In this document: positions 33,561 to 42,956 of the stretch, one piece after another
Position numbering within the stretch: position 1 is the stretch's first letter
How the letters are laid out: every line of letters starts with the position of its first letter
NCBI GenBank assembly: GCA_947628305.1
Contig: CANQZG010000001.1
Span: 62,001 to 126,000 of the forward strand
DNA length: 64,000 nucleotides
Reading direction: 5' to 3'
Source of the DNA: an uncultured Muribaculaceae bacterium
GTDB taxonomy: Bacteria; Bacteroidota; Bacteroidia; Bacteroidales; Muribaculaceae
Notes under the pieces: generated by a model
Database searches by the model: none
What the model was told of the DNA's origin: nothing
What the model saw: only the letters and a program-made list of their open reading frames with translations
Position numbers and translations under genes: made by a program

Positions 33561-35081
33561 TTACATGGGCGATGAAATCTTAATGTTGTCAAGGAACCAG
33601 CGTAATGCCTTGGAGTTGGGCCATTGCGCATCAGTGTTACGTATAATGATACGGGTATTCTTGTCAACCTTAGCACCTGAGAGGTCTACATCAGCGTTAA
33701 CCCATACCAGTTTACCGTTGTCAGGTATACCGTGCTGGAGGGTAGCGACAGGTGTCTCCTCATCTCCGTTCTTCAAAATAACCACGAGTTCAGTCGGGTC
33801 AACGACACCGCTGCCTTGACGCTGCGATGACCATACAAACGAAAGTTTCAAACCTTCGATACCACCGTCACCAAGAGCCTCTATTGCAGGAAGTATGATA
33901 CCTCCCTGATAGCTTGTCTTACCGAACTTGAAATAGTTGCCGTTAAGATATATACACTCACCAGCCTTCTTATCGGGAGCACAAGTGCGCAGGAATTCAT
34001 ATCCACGAGCCTGGGCGGCGCCTTCGGCCGTCACACCGTCAACCTTGGTACCGGCTGCTGAAATCTGCGGAGAACTTGCGCCCGGGTCATCGGTCTCGAT
34101 TGTGCTGCCGGCACCTGATGCCTGGACATGCGGAGCAAGCCATTCGAAGTCATCGCTGAAGTAGATTGTCTCGGCGATACCGTTGTCGGCAATCAGGTTG
34201 GATGCAATAACCTTCACGGCAGGGGCAGCCACACCCGAGAAGTATCCCCCGATAGTTACGCTGTGACCCTTGAAGTCATCCAGTTTCAGGTTTTCAGCGA
34301 CTTCAATGAACTGGACCTTGTTTGTCGCACCCTTCACCGACAGGACATTGCCGTCGAGTACGCCGGTAACCGTTATGTAGTCACGCTTGGTCAGCGTCAT
34401 ATTGTCAAGACTGCCGGTGATGTCAGTGCCCTGTGGGTATGTAACGGCCTGACCATCGGAGAGCTTGGTTACGCGCTCGCCCAGGACGTATGCCATTCCA
34501 TCAGTCCATTTTTCACCCTGCACCTTCACCATATTGCCCGGAGCGACAGAGATATCACTGCCGAGAACCCAGATGTTATCAGTGCCGTCGGTTGCCACAA
34601 AACCGTTGGAAGTGACAGCCATGACAGTCAAATTGGTAATCGCGACCACGGTCTCGTCATTGACAGCGTCAATCTCGTTGATTTGATATTCCTTGCCATC
34701 GCGGAACTTGTCGCCGTCCTGGCGTATAACGACCTTGGCCTGGCTGGCCAATGACGGCCCATGGAAAATCAGGTCATAACGACGGGGATTATCGAGCGCG
34801 CCGTCACGGAGGTTATCGGAGACTGAAATCTCGACATCCATTGTACCGACACCCTCGGCCGGGGTGACTGTAATCCACTCGGGGGCATCAACAGTCCATG
34901 CACCGTCGGAATATACGGTGACTATCTTTGTATCAGGATTTGTCCCCTCAAAGTTCAACCCGCTCGCGCTGACAAGCACAGCCTTGGCGGGTGCAGGGCC
35001 GTCATCGTCCTTACATGAGCTGACCGAGAGTGTCAGCACGCTCATGAGCGCAACGAAACAATATTTAAATATATTTTTCAT
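33561..35081 (-). CDS. BACON-domain surface lipoprotein, probable glycan-binding protein (PUL 2)
   Basis: The 506-residue product has a lipoprotein signal with lipobox VSSC (Cys23) followed by KDDDG (surface export signal). A BACON domain (about 35-122; SDGAWTVDAPEWITVTPAEG, a BACON hallmark) is followed by a middle OB-fold-like DUF5689-type domain (about 130-290; INEIDAVNDETVVAITNLTVMAVTSNGFVATDGTDNIWV). A C-terminal jelly-roll-like domain (about 305-506) ends ALRWFLDNIKISSPM. No catalytic motif is present. It occupies the SusE/SusF position after SusD and is likely a surface glycan-binding protein. Transcription of PUL 2 appears to end here. Confidence 0.88.
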   Translation of the reverse strand: MKNIFKYCFVALMSVLTLSVSSCKDDDGPAPAKAVLVSASGLNFEGTNPDTKIVTVYSDGAWTVDAPEWITVTPAEGVGTMDVEISVSDNLRDGALDNPRRYDLIFHGPSLASQAKVVIRQDGDKFRDGKEYQINEIDAVNDETVVAITNLTVMAVTSNGFVATDGTDNIWVLGSDISVAPGNMVKVQGEKWTDGMAYVLGERVTKLSDGQAVTYPQGTDITGSLDNMTLTKRDYITVTGVLDGNVLSVKGATNKVQFIEVAENLKLDDFKGHSVTIGGYFSGVAAPAVKVIASNLIADNGIAETIYFSDDFEWLAPHVQASGAGSTIETDDPGASSPQISAAGTKVDGVTAEGAAQARGYEFLRTCAPDKKAGECIYLNGNYFKFGKTSYQGGIILPAIEALGDGGIEGLKLSFVWSSQRQGSGVVDPTELVVILKNGDEETPVATLQHGIPDNGKLVWVNADVDLSGAKVDKNTRIIIRNTDAQWPNSKALRWFLDNIKISSPM

Positions 35082-35106
35082 TTTGATTTATTTCTAAAGT
35101 TTGAAA

Positions 35107-36945
35107 TTATTCCCATCCGGGATTCTGAACGAGATTGGGATTGAGAGCAATCTGATTGGCAGGAATCGGATAGAGGTAGTCACGGGTCTCGTTGAAAGGA
35201 TAGTTCTCAGTCTTCATGCCAACATGCCAGTCAAAATAGCCTCTGTTACCGTCGCTCAAGAATATCTCCTTACCGATTTCGTAGACCTGTCCGACCCCGG
35301 AGGGCTTGGCATCGCCCTGATTGTAGAGAGCCAGGTCAGCCTTGCCGTCCCCCGTCAAATCATACTTGCCCGCACCGGGGAAATACATTCCATAAAGAGG
35401 TTGGTCAAGACACTTGCCGGCTTTCCAGCGGAAAAGGTCCATAAGACGGAAACCTTCCATGACGAGTTCGATTCCACGCTCACGGCGTATCTCAAGAATC
35501 ACACCCTTGTTGTTACCTGTTACATTGGGATAGCCGTATTCATCACCGGCAAGATAAGGGTCGGGGATAGCGTTGGCCTGTGCCATGTTCATGTCAGGCA
35601 TGCCGACACGTTTGCGCAGCAGATTGACTGACTTATCAAGGTCATCCTGGGTGAGCGAACCAAGTTCGGCCTTAGCCTCGGCATAGTTCAACAGAACCTC
35701 GGCGTAACGCATCCATGGGAGGTCATTGGTCGATCTATCAATATTGTCATTCTGGTTATTGCCGGTCTTGGATTGCTGCACAAACTTAATAGGCTGATAA
35801 CCCGTGACTGAAATTCCCAAGTCCGGAGCAAGAACAGTGTTCTCACCGATACGTTTATAATTCAGGCCACGTACAGTCTGTGACAGACGGGGGTCACGGT
35901 CCTTCATCTCCTCGGTGAACTGCATTGTCTGCCAACCGGGGATGTCAGTGAAACGACGACCATCCTTCATCAGGTAGGAACAGATAAATTTACGTGTAAG
36001 ACCCGGTTGTCCTTGGCTCGCAATAAGCGTAAAACCGTTAGTGTTGTGCGACGTTCCGCTAACCAAGGTAGATGATGAGGAATATCTTGAGAAGATGTAT
36101 TCATCTTTGTCGGCATCTTCCTGTACAAAGAGGTCGCGGTAGTCGGTATCGGTCTTGCCGGTGAGACGCTTGATGCTGTACTCCTTGCGGTCCATCAGTG
36201 TCTGGGCGGCATCGGCCGCGAGCTGAAGATAATAATTATAATCATGCTCGGGATAAGTAAGGTTATGATACTTGCGCCATGTGCCTTCAAAAAGACAGAT
36301 ACGGGACTTAAGTGCGAGAGCCGCACCGATAGTTACACGGTAAGGGGCTTCCTTCTCATCTTTCTTGGCTTTGAGATGCTCGATTGCATAGTCGACATCC
36401 TCGATGATTTTAGTCATGATGAACTCACGGCTGTCACGGGCCTTGTAAAGGTCAGGGTCGGCCGAACCGAGCTGCTTGTCATACCAGGGCACATCGCCAT
36501 AGTGTTTCAGCTTCTCGGCATAGAAATATGCACGGAAAAAGCGTGACACTGCGGTATAATGTATCTTGGCCTCCTGGTCCTGACACTTGTCGACATTCTC
36601 AAGCAGGGTGTTGATACGGCGCAGGTCCTTCCATCCGCTATTGGACCACTCCCAATGGCTACCGGAACCATCCTTTGGAGTATAACGCTTGATTCCGCCG
36701 ATTATCTCATCGCTCAGGGTACGCTGAATCAGCTGGTCACTCTGTTCCGTGAAGAAATCCTTAATCGGAATGTTATTGTAATAAGGATTAGTGAACATCT
36801 CGAGGTCAGTGGCTGTCGTGAAATAGGTCTCATTTGCCAGCTTATCCTTGGGGACTACGTCAAGCGTGTCATCGCATGAGGTAAAACCCACGGCAACCAA
36901 CGACGTTAACAGTATTGGAAATATTTTTTTCATTGTTTGATTCAT
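35107..36945 (-). CDS. SusD/RagB-family glycan-binding lipoprotein (PUL 2)
   Basis: The 612-residue product (or 608 from the ATG at 36933) has lipobox FTSC, a SusD body with RFFRAYFYAEKLKHYGDVPWYDKQLG, IGAALALKSRICLFEGTWRKYHN, MRYAEVLLNYAEAKAELG and ILEIRRERGIELVMEGFRLMDLFRW, and ends IALNPNLVQNPGWE. It is close in architecture to the PUL 1 SusD (shared FRAxFYY, FEGTxRKYH and GKCLDQPLYGMYFPGAGKYDLTGDGKA-type segments), which suggests both PULs arose from one ancestral pair. It lies 8 bp after SusC. Confidence 0.95.
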   Translation of the reverse strand: MNQTMKKIFPILLTSLVAVGFTSCDDTLDVVPKDKLANETYFTTATDLEMFTNPYYNNIPIKDFFTEQSDQLIQRTLSDEIIGGIKRYTPKDGSGSHWEWSNSGWKDLRRINTLLENVDKCQDQEAKIHYTAVSRFFRAYFYAEKLKHYGDVPWYDKQLGSADPDLYKARDSREFIMTKIIEDVDYAIEHLKAKKDEKEAPYRVTIGAALALKSRICLFEGTWRKYHNLTYPEHDYNYYLQLAADAAQTLMDRKEYSIKRLTGKTDTDYRDLFVQEDADKDEYIFSRYSSSSTLVSGTSHNTNGFTLIASQGQPGLTRKFICSYLMKDGRRFTDIPGWQTMQFTEEMKDRDPRLSQTVRGLNYKRIGENTVLAPDLGISVTGYQPIKFVQQSKTGNNQNDNIDRSTNDLPWMRYAEVLLNYAEAKAELGSLTQDDLDKSVNLLRKRVGMPDMNMAQANAIPDPYLAGDEYGYPNVTGNNKGVILEIRRERGIELVMEGFRLMDLFRWKAGKCLDQPLYGMYFPGAGKYDLTGDGKADLALYNQGDAKPSGVGQVYEIGKEIFLSDGNRGYFDWHVGMKTENYPFNETRDYLYPIPANQIALNPNLVQNPGWE

Positions 36946-36953
36946 TTTTAGGT

Positions 36954-39900
36954 TTAGAATGTCACGTCGATACCAAACATATAGGTCTTGGGCCAAGGAT
37001 AGAAACCACCGTTGGCGTCGTCATCGCGGTTGAACGCAGCCTCGGGGTCAACATACTTGGTGTGTTTCTTCAACGGAGACCAGTAACAGAGGTTTTCACC
37101 CGTGAAATAGACACGCACCTTGTCAATGTGAGCCTTCTTGGTGATATTTGTCGGAATCGTATAACCTACGGTCAGGTTCTTGAAACGGAGGTAACGGATA
37201 TTCTGGATGTAACGGTCATTGTAGTTCTGGAGGTTACCGTTTGAACGGGCCTTTGCCAATGGACGGGGGAAGTAGGCGTCACGGTTCTCAACCGACCATA
37301 CATTGTCCATGAAGTTCTCGGGCACGAACGAAGCGTATTCACAGTAGCCGTAAGGTCCCCAGAATGCTGTGGTACGGTTATTGGGATACCAATAGTGGTT
37401 ACCTGTGCCCTGGAAGAACGCCGACACATCGAAACCGAAGTACTGGAACGACGCTGTAAAGCCATACTGCAACGAAGCGAGCGAGTTACCGAGTTTCTTG
37501 AGGTCACCATGGTTGTAGAGTGAGTTGATGGGCACACTCTTGAACACGGGATTGCCGTCGGCGTCTTTCATCGCCTTAGCCTCGGCATAACCTTCATCAC
37601 CCTCGACAAGGAAAGTCTTACCATCGGAAATCATGGTGGGGTCACCGTCATTCACCTTCTTGTCACCGTTGGTGTCAAGGAAAATGAGGTCACCGGCCTG
37701 ATAACCACCGGCGATTGAGTTGGTCACCTTAGTCAGGTCAATATCTTTCTTGTAGGCATCGGCTTCCTCGTCGCTCTGGAACAGACCGCCGGTGGAGTAA
37801 CCCCAGATATCGCCTACACGCTTGCCCTCGTAATTAGAGCCGAGGAGCTTGCTTTCGTTGTTCTTGAACTTGGTGATTGTACTGTTGTAGTCCGAGATAT
37901 TGAAACCGACACTGTAGCTGAAACGTTTGCCGAACAGCTGGAAAGAATCGTTCCAGCTCACAGCAAGTTCGTAACCTTTGGTGCGGAGGTCGGCTGCATT
38001 TGACTTGATTGCGCCGGCGCCGTAAACGTCGGGGAGCTGCATCGCATCGGTGAGCATGTCCTTGGTATCACGGATATAGAGGTCACCGGTGAAACTCAAG
38101 CGGTTGTTGAACAACAGAAGGTCAAGACCTAAGTCCCACTGGTTGGCTTTCTCCCATGTGAGGTCCGATGCCTTGGGGTCTTGCAGACTCGTGTAAGAGC
38201 CTGGGGAGTCAGAGCCAAATGTATAAGAAGCGAATGTGTTGGTCGTCACGAGACGAAGCCATGTATAGTAGTCCGACACATTCTGGTTTCCGAGTGAACC
38301 GTATGATGCACGGATTTTGGCATTGTCAAGCCAACCACGGGTCGACTCCATGAACTTTTCTTCGGAGAAACGCCAACCGATAGAACCCGAGGGGAACATA
38401 CCCCAGCGGTGTCCCTTTGAGAAGCGTGACGAACCATCGTAACGGCCTGAAAGTTCAAGGAGATATTTGCCTTTGTAGTCATAGTTGATACGGCCGAATA
38501 TACCCATCAGCTTATATTCACCCTGACCGCCTGATACCTCAACGACAGGAGAACCGTTCTCACCATTCACAACGAGGTCAAAGTCATCGAGGTCATCGCT
38601 TGCAAGATTATAAGCCTTGGTATAGACTTTCTTGAGAGTGTATTGCTCGTAGTTGTAACCTGCCATAACGGTGAGGTTGTGGTCTTCCTTGAATGTATCC
38701 TTATAGGTCGCAAACGCATTCACTGAATAATAGTTGTGAGTATTGATTGTCTCTTTCAATGCGTTCTCGCCCGCGCCGGTTGTATAATAGCCAATCTCAT
38801 CCCCGGGGTTGGAACGGAATCCCAGGTTAGTGGAACGTCCTGTGTTACGTGCCTGATAGAATCGATAGGAGAAGTCTCCTACAATCGAGAGTTGCTTGAT
38901 AGGGTTGATTGTCAAGCGCGATGTATTAGTGAAGTTGGTCTTACGGTCCATGTTGCGGTCCTTGCCTTCAAGAAGAATCTGATGGCGTGAGTTACCGACA
39001 TTGGCTGTAATCCAAGGAATTGAACGCAGATAAGTCCCGTCAGGGTTGGTAAGAGGGAAACATGCATACAGGTGACGTCCAAGCATCGCCATGTTATCAT
39101 CGATTGCACCGTAACCTACATGGTCGTATGTCGAGCCATAGAATGCCATGTTGTTGGAGAATGACGCATACTTGTTGATTGCGAAGTCAATCTTTGAACG
39201 GATGTTGTAACGTTTGTATTTATCGGTGTGAACCTTGAGCATACCGTCACGGTATTCGAGGCCTCCTGATACAAAATAGTTGAGCTTACCTTTTCCGCCT
39301 GACAAAGAAACGTTATGTTGCTGAACCGGGCGAGTGGTATCGAACAATGTGTTGTACCAGTCGGTGTTGGCATAATATTTCCAAACTTTCTTACCGTTGA
39401 TGGTTTTCTCAACAGTCCAAGGACGGTCAGGGTTCTCTGTCGTGTCATTGACACGGGCGAGAAGTTCCATCATGTCCTCATCATCATATAATATAAGGTT
39501 GGAGTTGGATGATGCCTGTTTAAACGTGTTGATAGTCTTCACATGCCAGTAACCGGTCTTGATGAAATCGGTTGACGTCGTACCCGAGTCCCAACCGAAA
39601 CGACCGTTATAACGGACCTTGGTCTTACCCTCCTCGGTCTTACCCGACTTGGTTGTCACGAGAATGACACCGAACGCTGCACGGGCACCGTAAACGGCGG
39701 CAGCCGAGGCGTCCTTGATGACCGACACTGACTCGACGTCATTAGGGTTGACAAGGTTCATGTCGCCAATCGCGCCGTCGATGAGCACCAACGGGCCGTT
39801 GTTGCCCGACAGAGACTCACGTCCACGGATATTGATTGACGCTGCCTGTCCCGGGACACCTGACGATGTCGAGATGTTAAGACCGGCGACAGACCCCTGG

Positions 39901-40328
39901 AGCATATTGCTTATAGATGTCGCAGGGCGTCCCTCGAGTTTTTCGCCATCGATACTTGCGACAGCACCAGTGAGGTTCACCTTCTTCTGTGTACCGTAAC
40001 CGATGACGACAGTCTCGTTAAGCATGATGGCATCCTCTTTCATCACAACATTGACATTGGTCTCATTTGGACCTACAGTCACTGTCTGAGGAGCGAAACC
40101 CACGTATGTGAGTTTGAGCGTAACCGCGCCTGACGGTACTTTCAGACTGAACTTACCGTCAATGTCGGTCATTCCGCCGGTGGTTTTACCGCTCATGATG
40201 GTAACTCCAGCCAATGGCTCTCCCTGGGTGTCGAGAACTGTTCCCGTCACCGTCCTGCCCTGTGCCGCGGCCGCAAACGACCATAACGCCACAAAGAGCA
40301 TTAGGAATAACGATTTAATTACTTTCAT
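36954..40328 (-). CDS. SusC/RagA-family TonB-dependent transporter (PUL 2)
   Basis: The 1124-residue product has a signal peptide (LMLFVALWSFAAAAQ). A carboxypeptidase-like sandwich follows (about 25-105, VTGTVLDTQGEPLAGVTIMSG). The plug carries NETVVIGYGTQKKVNLTGAVASI and DASAAAVYGARAAFGVILVTTKSG, and the barrel ends YMFGIDVTF. There is no STN domain, so it is not signalled through FecR, unlike the PUL 1 SusC; no regulator lies next to it. The barrel shows clear similarity to the PUL 1 SusC over its C-terminal half (LSGRYDGSSRF, WGxFPSxSxGWRFSEExF, GENLCYWSPLKKH). Confidence 0.96.
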   Translation of the reverse strand: MKVIKSLFLMLFVALWSFAAAAQGRTVTGTVLDTQGEPLAGVTIMSGKTTGGMTDIDGKFSLKVPSGAVTLKLTYVGFAPQTVTVGPNETNVNVVMKEDAIMLNETVVIGYGTQKKVNLTGAVASIDGEKLEGRPATSISNMLQGSVAGLNISTSSGVPGQAASINIRGRESLSGNNGPLVLIDGAIGDMNLVNPNDVESVSVIKDASAAAVYGARAAFGVILVTTKSGKTEEGKTKVRYNGRFGWDSGTTSTDFIKTGYWHVKTINTFKQASSNSNLILYDDEDMMELLARVNDTTENPDRPWTVEKTINGKKVWKYYANTDWYNTLFDTTRPVQQHNVSLSGGKGKLNYFVSGGLEYRDGMLKVHTDKYKRYNIRSKIDFAINKYASFSNNMAFYGSTYDHVGYGAIDDNMAMLGRHLYACFPLTNPDGTYLRSIPWITANVGNSRHQILLEGKDRNMDRKTNFTNTSRLTINPIKQLSIVGDFSYRFYQARNTGRSTNLGFRSNPGDEIGYYTTGAGENALKETINTHNYYSVNAFATYKDTFKEDHNLTVMAGYNYEQYTLKKVYTKAYNLASDDLDDFDLVVNGENGSPVVEVSGGQGEYKLMGIFGRINYDYKGKYLLELSGRYDGSSRFSKGHRWGMFPSGSIGWRFSEEKFMESTRGWLDNAKIRASYGSLGNQNVSDYYTWLRLVTTNTFASYTFGSDSPGSYTSLQDPKASDLTWEKANQWDLGLDLLLFNNRLSFTGDLYIRDTKDMLTDAMQLPDVYGAGAIKSNAADLRTKGYELAVSWNDSFQLFGKRFSYSVGFNISDYNSTITKFKNNESKLLGSNYEGKRVGDIWGYSTGGLFQSDEEADAYKKDIDLTKVTNSIAGGYQAGDLIFLDTNGDKKVNDGDPTMISDGKTFLVEGDEGYAEAKAMKDADGNPVFKSVPINSLYNHGDLKKLGNSLASLQYGFTASFQYFGFDVSAFFQGTGNHYWYPNNRTTAFWGPYGYCEYASFVPENFMDNVWSVENRDAYFPRPLAKARSNGNLQNYNDRYIQNIRYLRFKNLTVGYTIPTNITKKAHIDKVRVYFTGENLCYWSPLKKHTKYVDPEAAFNRDDDANGGFYPWPKTYMFGIDVTF

Positions 40329-40415
40329 AAATTTGCACTGTAATATTTAATTATAACTCGGTTTTTCTATGGTAATAAGCGGCCACGGGTCTAAAAGATT
40401 GTCTAATGTACATTA

Positions 40416-40457
40416 GCTTCCTGCACCGATGGTGCAGGAAGCCGCCATGGCGGCTTC
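40416..40457. repeat. Two overlapping palindromes upstream of SusC (PUL 2)
   Basis: GCTTCCTGCACC-GAT-GGTGCAGGAAGC (40416-40442) and GAAGCCGCCATGGCGGCTTC (40438-40457) share the GAAGC arm, so only one can form at a time in single strand. A third palindrome with core CGCGGCATGCCGCG follows at about 40535-40550. They may be a family A-like repeat or a transcript switch ahead of SusC. No consensus promoter is seen in this 311-bp gap. Confidence 0.6.
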
Positions 40458-40595
40458 AAGTTTTCCCCGGTCAACGCCGAGGTTGTCAGGCGGAGGGTGT
40501 TGCAGACGACAGTTTTCAGGCGAATCTGTACGGTCGCGGCATGCCGCGGCCTGTACGATTCTTTTCTTGCAACGTCCTCTCTATATTTTCAAAGT

Positions 40596-40630
40596 CTTTA
40601 GAGTCCTTAAGGTCTTTAAGGACTCTAAAG
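40596..40630 (-). terminator. Hairpin after the calcineurin-type phosphoesterase gene
   Basis: A perfect 15-bp inverted repeat CTTTAGAGTCCTTAA around GGTCT, 9 bp beyond the stop codon. There is only a weak T tract on the minus strand. Its GAGTCCTTA core is shared with 25307-25349. Confidence 0.55.
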
Positions 40631-40639
40631 ATGGTTTCG

Positions 40640-42634
40640 TCAGTTTTGCATTTTGTAGGCGTCGGTCGAGAATGCCTTGGGACGGGCCATGTTCTCGGTC
40701 CAGGTGTGGCCGAACTCGTCCTTTACCGTGATTACAAGGTCGGTATCGGCATCGGGGGCGGTCACCTTGAAGAAGTGGTGGGAGCGTTCGGTGATGAAAC
40801 TCGGTTTGGATGTCGCACCGGCGAAACGCTTGACGGTCAGAGCCGCGATGTGCAGCGGGTCGTAGGCCGATGTCTTTGTCACGGCCAGGTTCTGACCTGA
40901 CTGGGTTGTCACCGTGACAGTCCAGGCCGGATTCCAGTTCCACACGTTAATCAACACCTCGTTCTTGCTGTTCTTGGGATAGGCCGACACGTAAGGCTGG
41001 AAAGCCGAATTCAGCGAGGATGACATACCGGGAACATCGTCCATCGAAAAGCTGACATTGTTAAGGTCATAGCTGTGGAACTGATGGCTCTCGGGGTAAC
41101 CGGCCGCCTTGTAAAGCATACTTTCGATATTGCTCCCCTTCACATCCCAGATTGCGTAACCACCGGGGGAGCCGTCGAGGCTGACATGGACACCGGGGGT
41201 GAGGTTGCCTGACCACCACCATGACGAGCAGATGGCAGCGACGTTGTGCTCGGTGAAGTCATGTCCGCCGACAGTGTTCATCTGTGTCGCAGTCAGTGTA
41301 TAGTTCTTGTGTGTATGACCTGTGACAAAATAGACTTTGTAGCCGTTGAAGATTTCAAACATGTTCTTCATGCTCGCCGATGCGACAGACGCGTGGGAGA
41401 TTGAGGCCGAAGTATTGCTCGTCGGTTCGGCACAAATATGGGAGTGCATCGTGGCGATGACAGTCGAACCCTTGGCGACATGCTCGAGGTCCTTGCGAAG
41501 CCACTGCAGCTGGTCGCTCGAGATGCGCACCTGATAATTTCGTGACGAAGTGCCGTCGTAGTCGCTGCAATCGATGTCGTCCATGACAACATAATGGACT
41601 TTACCGATGTTGAACGAATAATAGGTCGGGGCGATTGTTCTACGGTACTTGACCTCGGCATCGAAGTCGGAGAATGTCTCCATCTCGTTATCGTGGTTAC
41701 CCATAGTGTGGAAAATCTGTATCCCCTTCACCTGCCCGTTGACTGTCTTGAGGTATTCGGGCAAGCCGTATTTCCTTGATACCCAGTACAAATCCCATGT
41801 CATGTCGCCGAGGGTGACGGCATACATCTTTTCACTTGCATGGGCATAGCGGTAATTGTTGAAATCAGCCATCACCTTGTTGAACTGGGCCTCATCGTTT
41901 GTACGGTTGGCCAGGTGCATGTCGCCAAGGAAGAACACCTTGTAATTATCCTGTCCCGACACAGGTTTCAGCGTGAAATCCACACGCTCGGCCGTGTTGG
42001 CATCATTCTTCAACAACGAATAGAACTGCGGCAGGATACCGTCGGCCAACGCCTCGTAACCCGAAGGAATCGACATGAACACATATCCCCACTTCTTGGC
42101 CGACTTAATCTGATAGACACCTTTGTCGTTGGTTGTCACGACCTCGTCACCGTCTGAAACGACAACTCCGGCGACAGGCATGCCGTCCTCGGTTGAAATC
42201 ACGCCAAACACGGTTGTCCCTGCATCAGGCGTGATTATATCCTTCACTATATTAATGTGAAGCGTTCCGTAGGTCTTTTTACGGGTATCACGCTTGAGCG
42301 CGACACGGTAATCGCCGGACACAAGTGTCTCGGGAAGTTTCACCGTGAACTTGTCAGCGGCAACAGTCTCGATTTTGGCGGTTGTAGAGACGCCTGAACT
42401 TTCCAACATCATCACATCGGTAGCCAACGGAGCCTTGCCATTGAGTACCGCGAACTCAATTGTACCACCCTTGACGACATCAATTGTCGCGGGAACAGTG
42501 AACTGCACATCGAAATCACCCGTTGGGTTCACAGGGCCGTCCGGTTCCTCCTTGCTGTCTCCACAGCTGACGGCAAAAGCCGGCAAAAGCAGGACAAGAG
42601 TCACCCATAACAGATACTTGCTTATATTTTTCAT
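40640..42634 (-). CDS. Calcineurin-like metallophosphoesterase lipoprotein
   Basis: A surface or periplasmic two-metal phosphoesterase. The 664-residue product has lipobox AVSC (Cys24) followed by GDSKEEPDG, an N-terminal beta-sandwich (about 40-130) and a carboxypeptidase-like domain (about 142-222). The calcineurin core (about 230-460) has FLGDMH (Asp238, His240), TLGDM (Asp277), MGNHDNE (Asn313, His314), MHSH and GHTH. A C-terminal beta domain (about 520-660) follows. This MetallophosN-core-C layout is common in Bacteroidetes PULs, but substrates are mostly unknown; phosphomonoesters, diesters or nucleotides are all possible. It is 311 bp upstream of, and co-directional with, SusC of PUL 2. 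Confidence 0.9.
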   Translation of the reverse strand: MKNISKYLLWVTLVLLLPAFAVSCGDSKEEPDGPVNPTGDFDVQFTVPATIDVVKGGTIEFAVLNGKAPLATDVMMLESSGVSTTAKIETVAADKFTVKLPETLVSGDYRVALKRDTRKKTYGTLHINIVKDIITPDAGTTVFGVISTEDGMPVAGVVVSDGDEVVTTNDKGVYQIKSAKKWGYVFMSIPSGYEALADGILPQFYSLLKNDANTAERVDFTLKPVSGQDNYKVFFLGDMHLANRTNDEAQFNKVMADFNNYRYAHASEKMYAVTLGDMTWDLYWVSRKYGLPEYLKTVNGQVKGIQIFHTMGNHDNEMETFSDFDAEVKYRRTIAPTYYSFNIGKVHYVVMDDIDCSDYDGTSSRNYQVRISSDQLQWLRKDLEHVAKGSTVIATMHSHICAEPTSNTSASISHASVASASMKNMFEIFNGYKVYFVTGHTHKNYTLTATQMNTVGGHDFTEHNVAAICSSWWWSGNLTPGVHVSLDGSPGGYAIWDVKGSNIESMLYKAAGYPESHQFHSYDLNNVSFSMDDVPGMSSSLNSAFQPYVSAYPKNSKNEVLINVWNWNPAWTVTVTTQSGQNLAVTKTSAYDPLHIAALTVKRFAGATSKPSFITERSHHFFKVTAPDADTDLVITVKDEFGHTWTENMARPKAFSTDAYKMQN

Positions 42635-42956
42635 TTCATCAGTAGGTTAAAATTCTTCGGCATTTAGGCTAAATAATCGCGGATGCCAATATTCTTAATA
42701 TCTAAGGTAGAGATTCATGGCAATAATTATTCAGCCTGACGTTCAATTGTTTTTACGTTAGTTTTACGGTTGTCTATTATAGAAAGTATGTTAGGTATTA
42801 TACATCATCCGAAAGTTAAAAACGACTCTTAATTTTGGTTATTTTTAACTAATACGAAACCATTGAGGTTTCATGACGCAACAAATTTAAGAGTTATTGG
42901 AGAATATTCAAAATATTTTCCAATAAAAATGAGGATTATGCTAAATTTTTAGCAAA
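42635..42956. other. 322-bp AT-rich gap without a gene
   Basis: Contains a short hairpin GCTAA/TTAGC (about 42938-42951) just after the stop of the 210-residue protein gene. A second hairpin, GGAGAATATT/AATATTTTCC, lies at 42899-42921. On the plus strand there is a -7-like TAATTTTG at 42830-42837, without a convincing -33, followed by GAAACC/GGTTTC (42856-42872). No supported promoter for the phosphoesterase gene. Confidence 0.4.
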
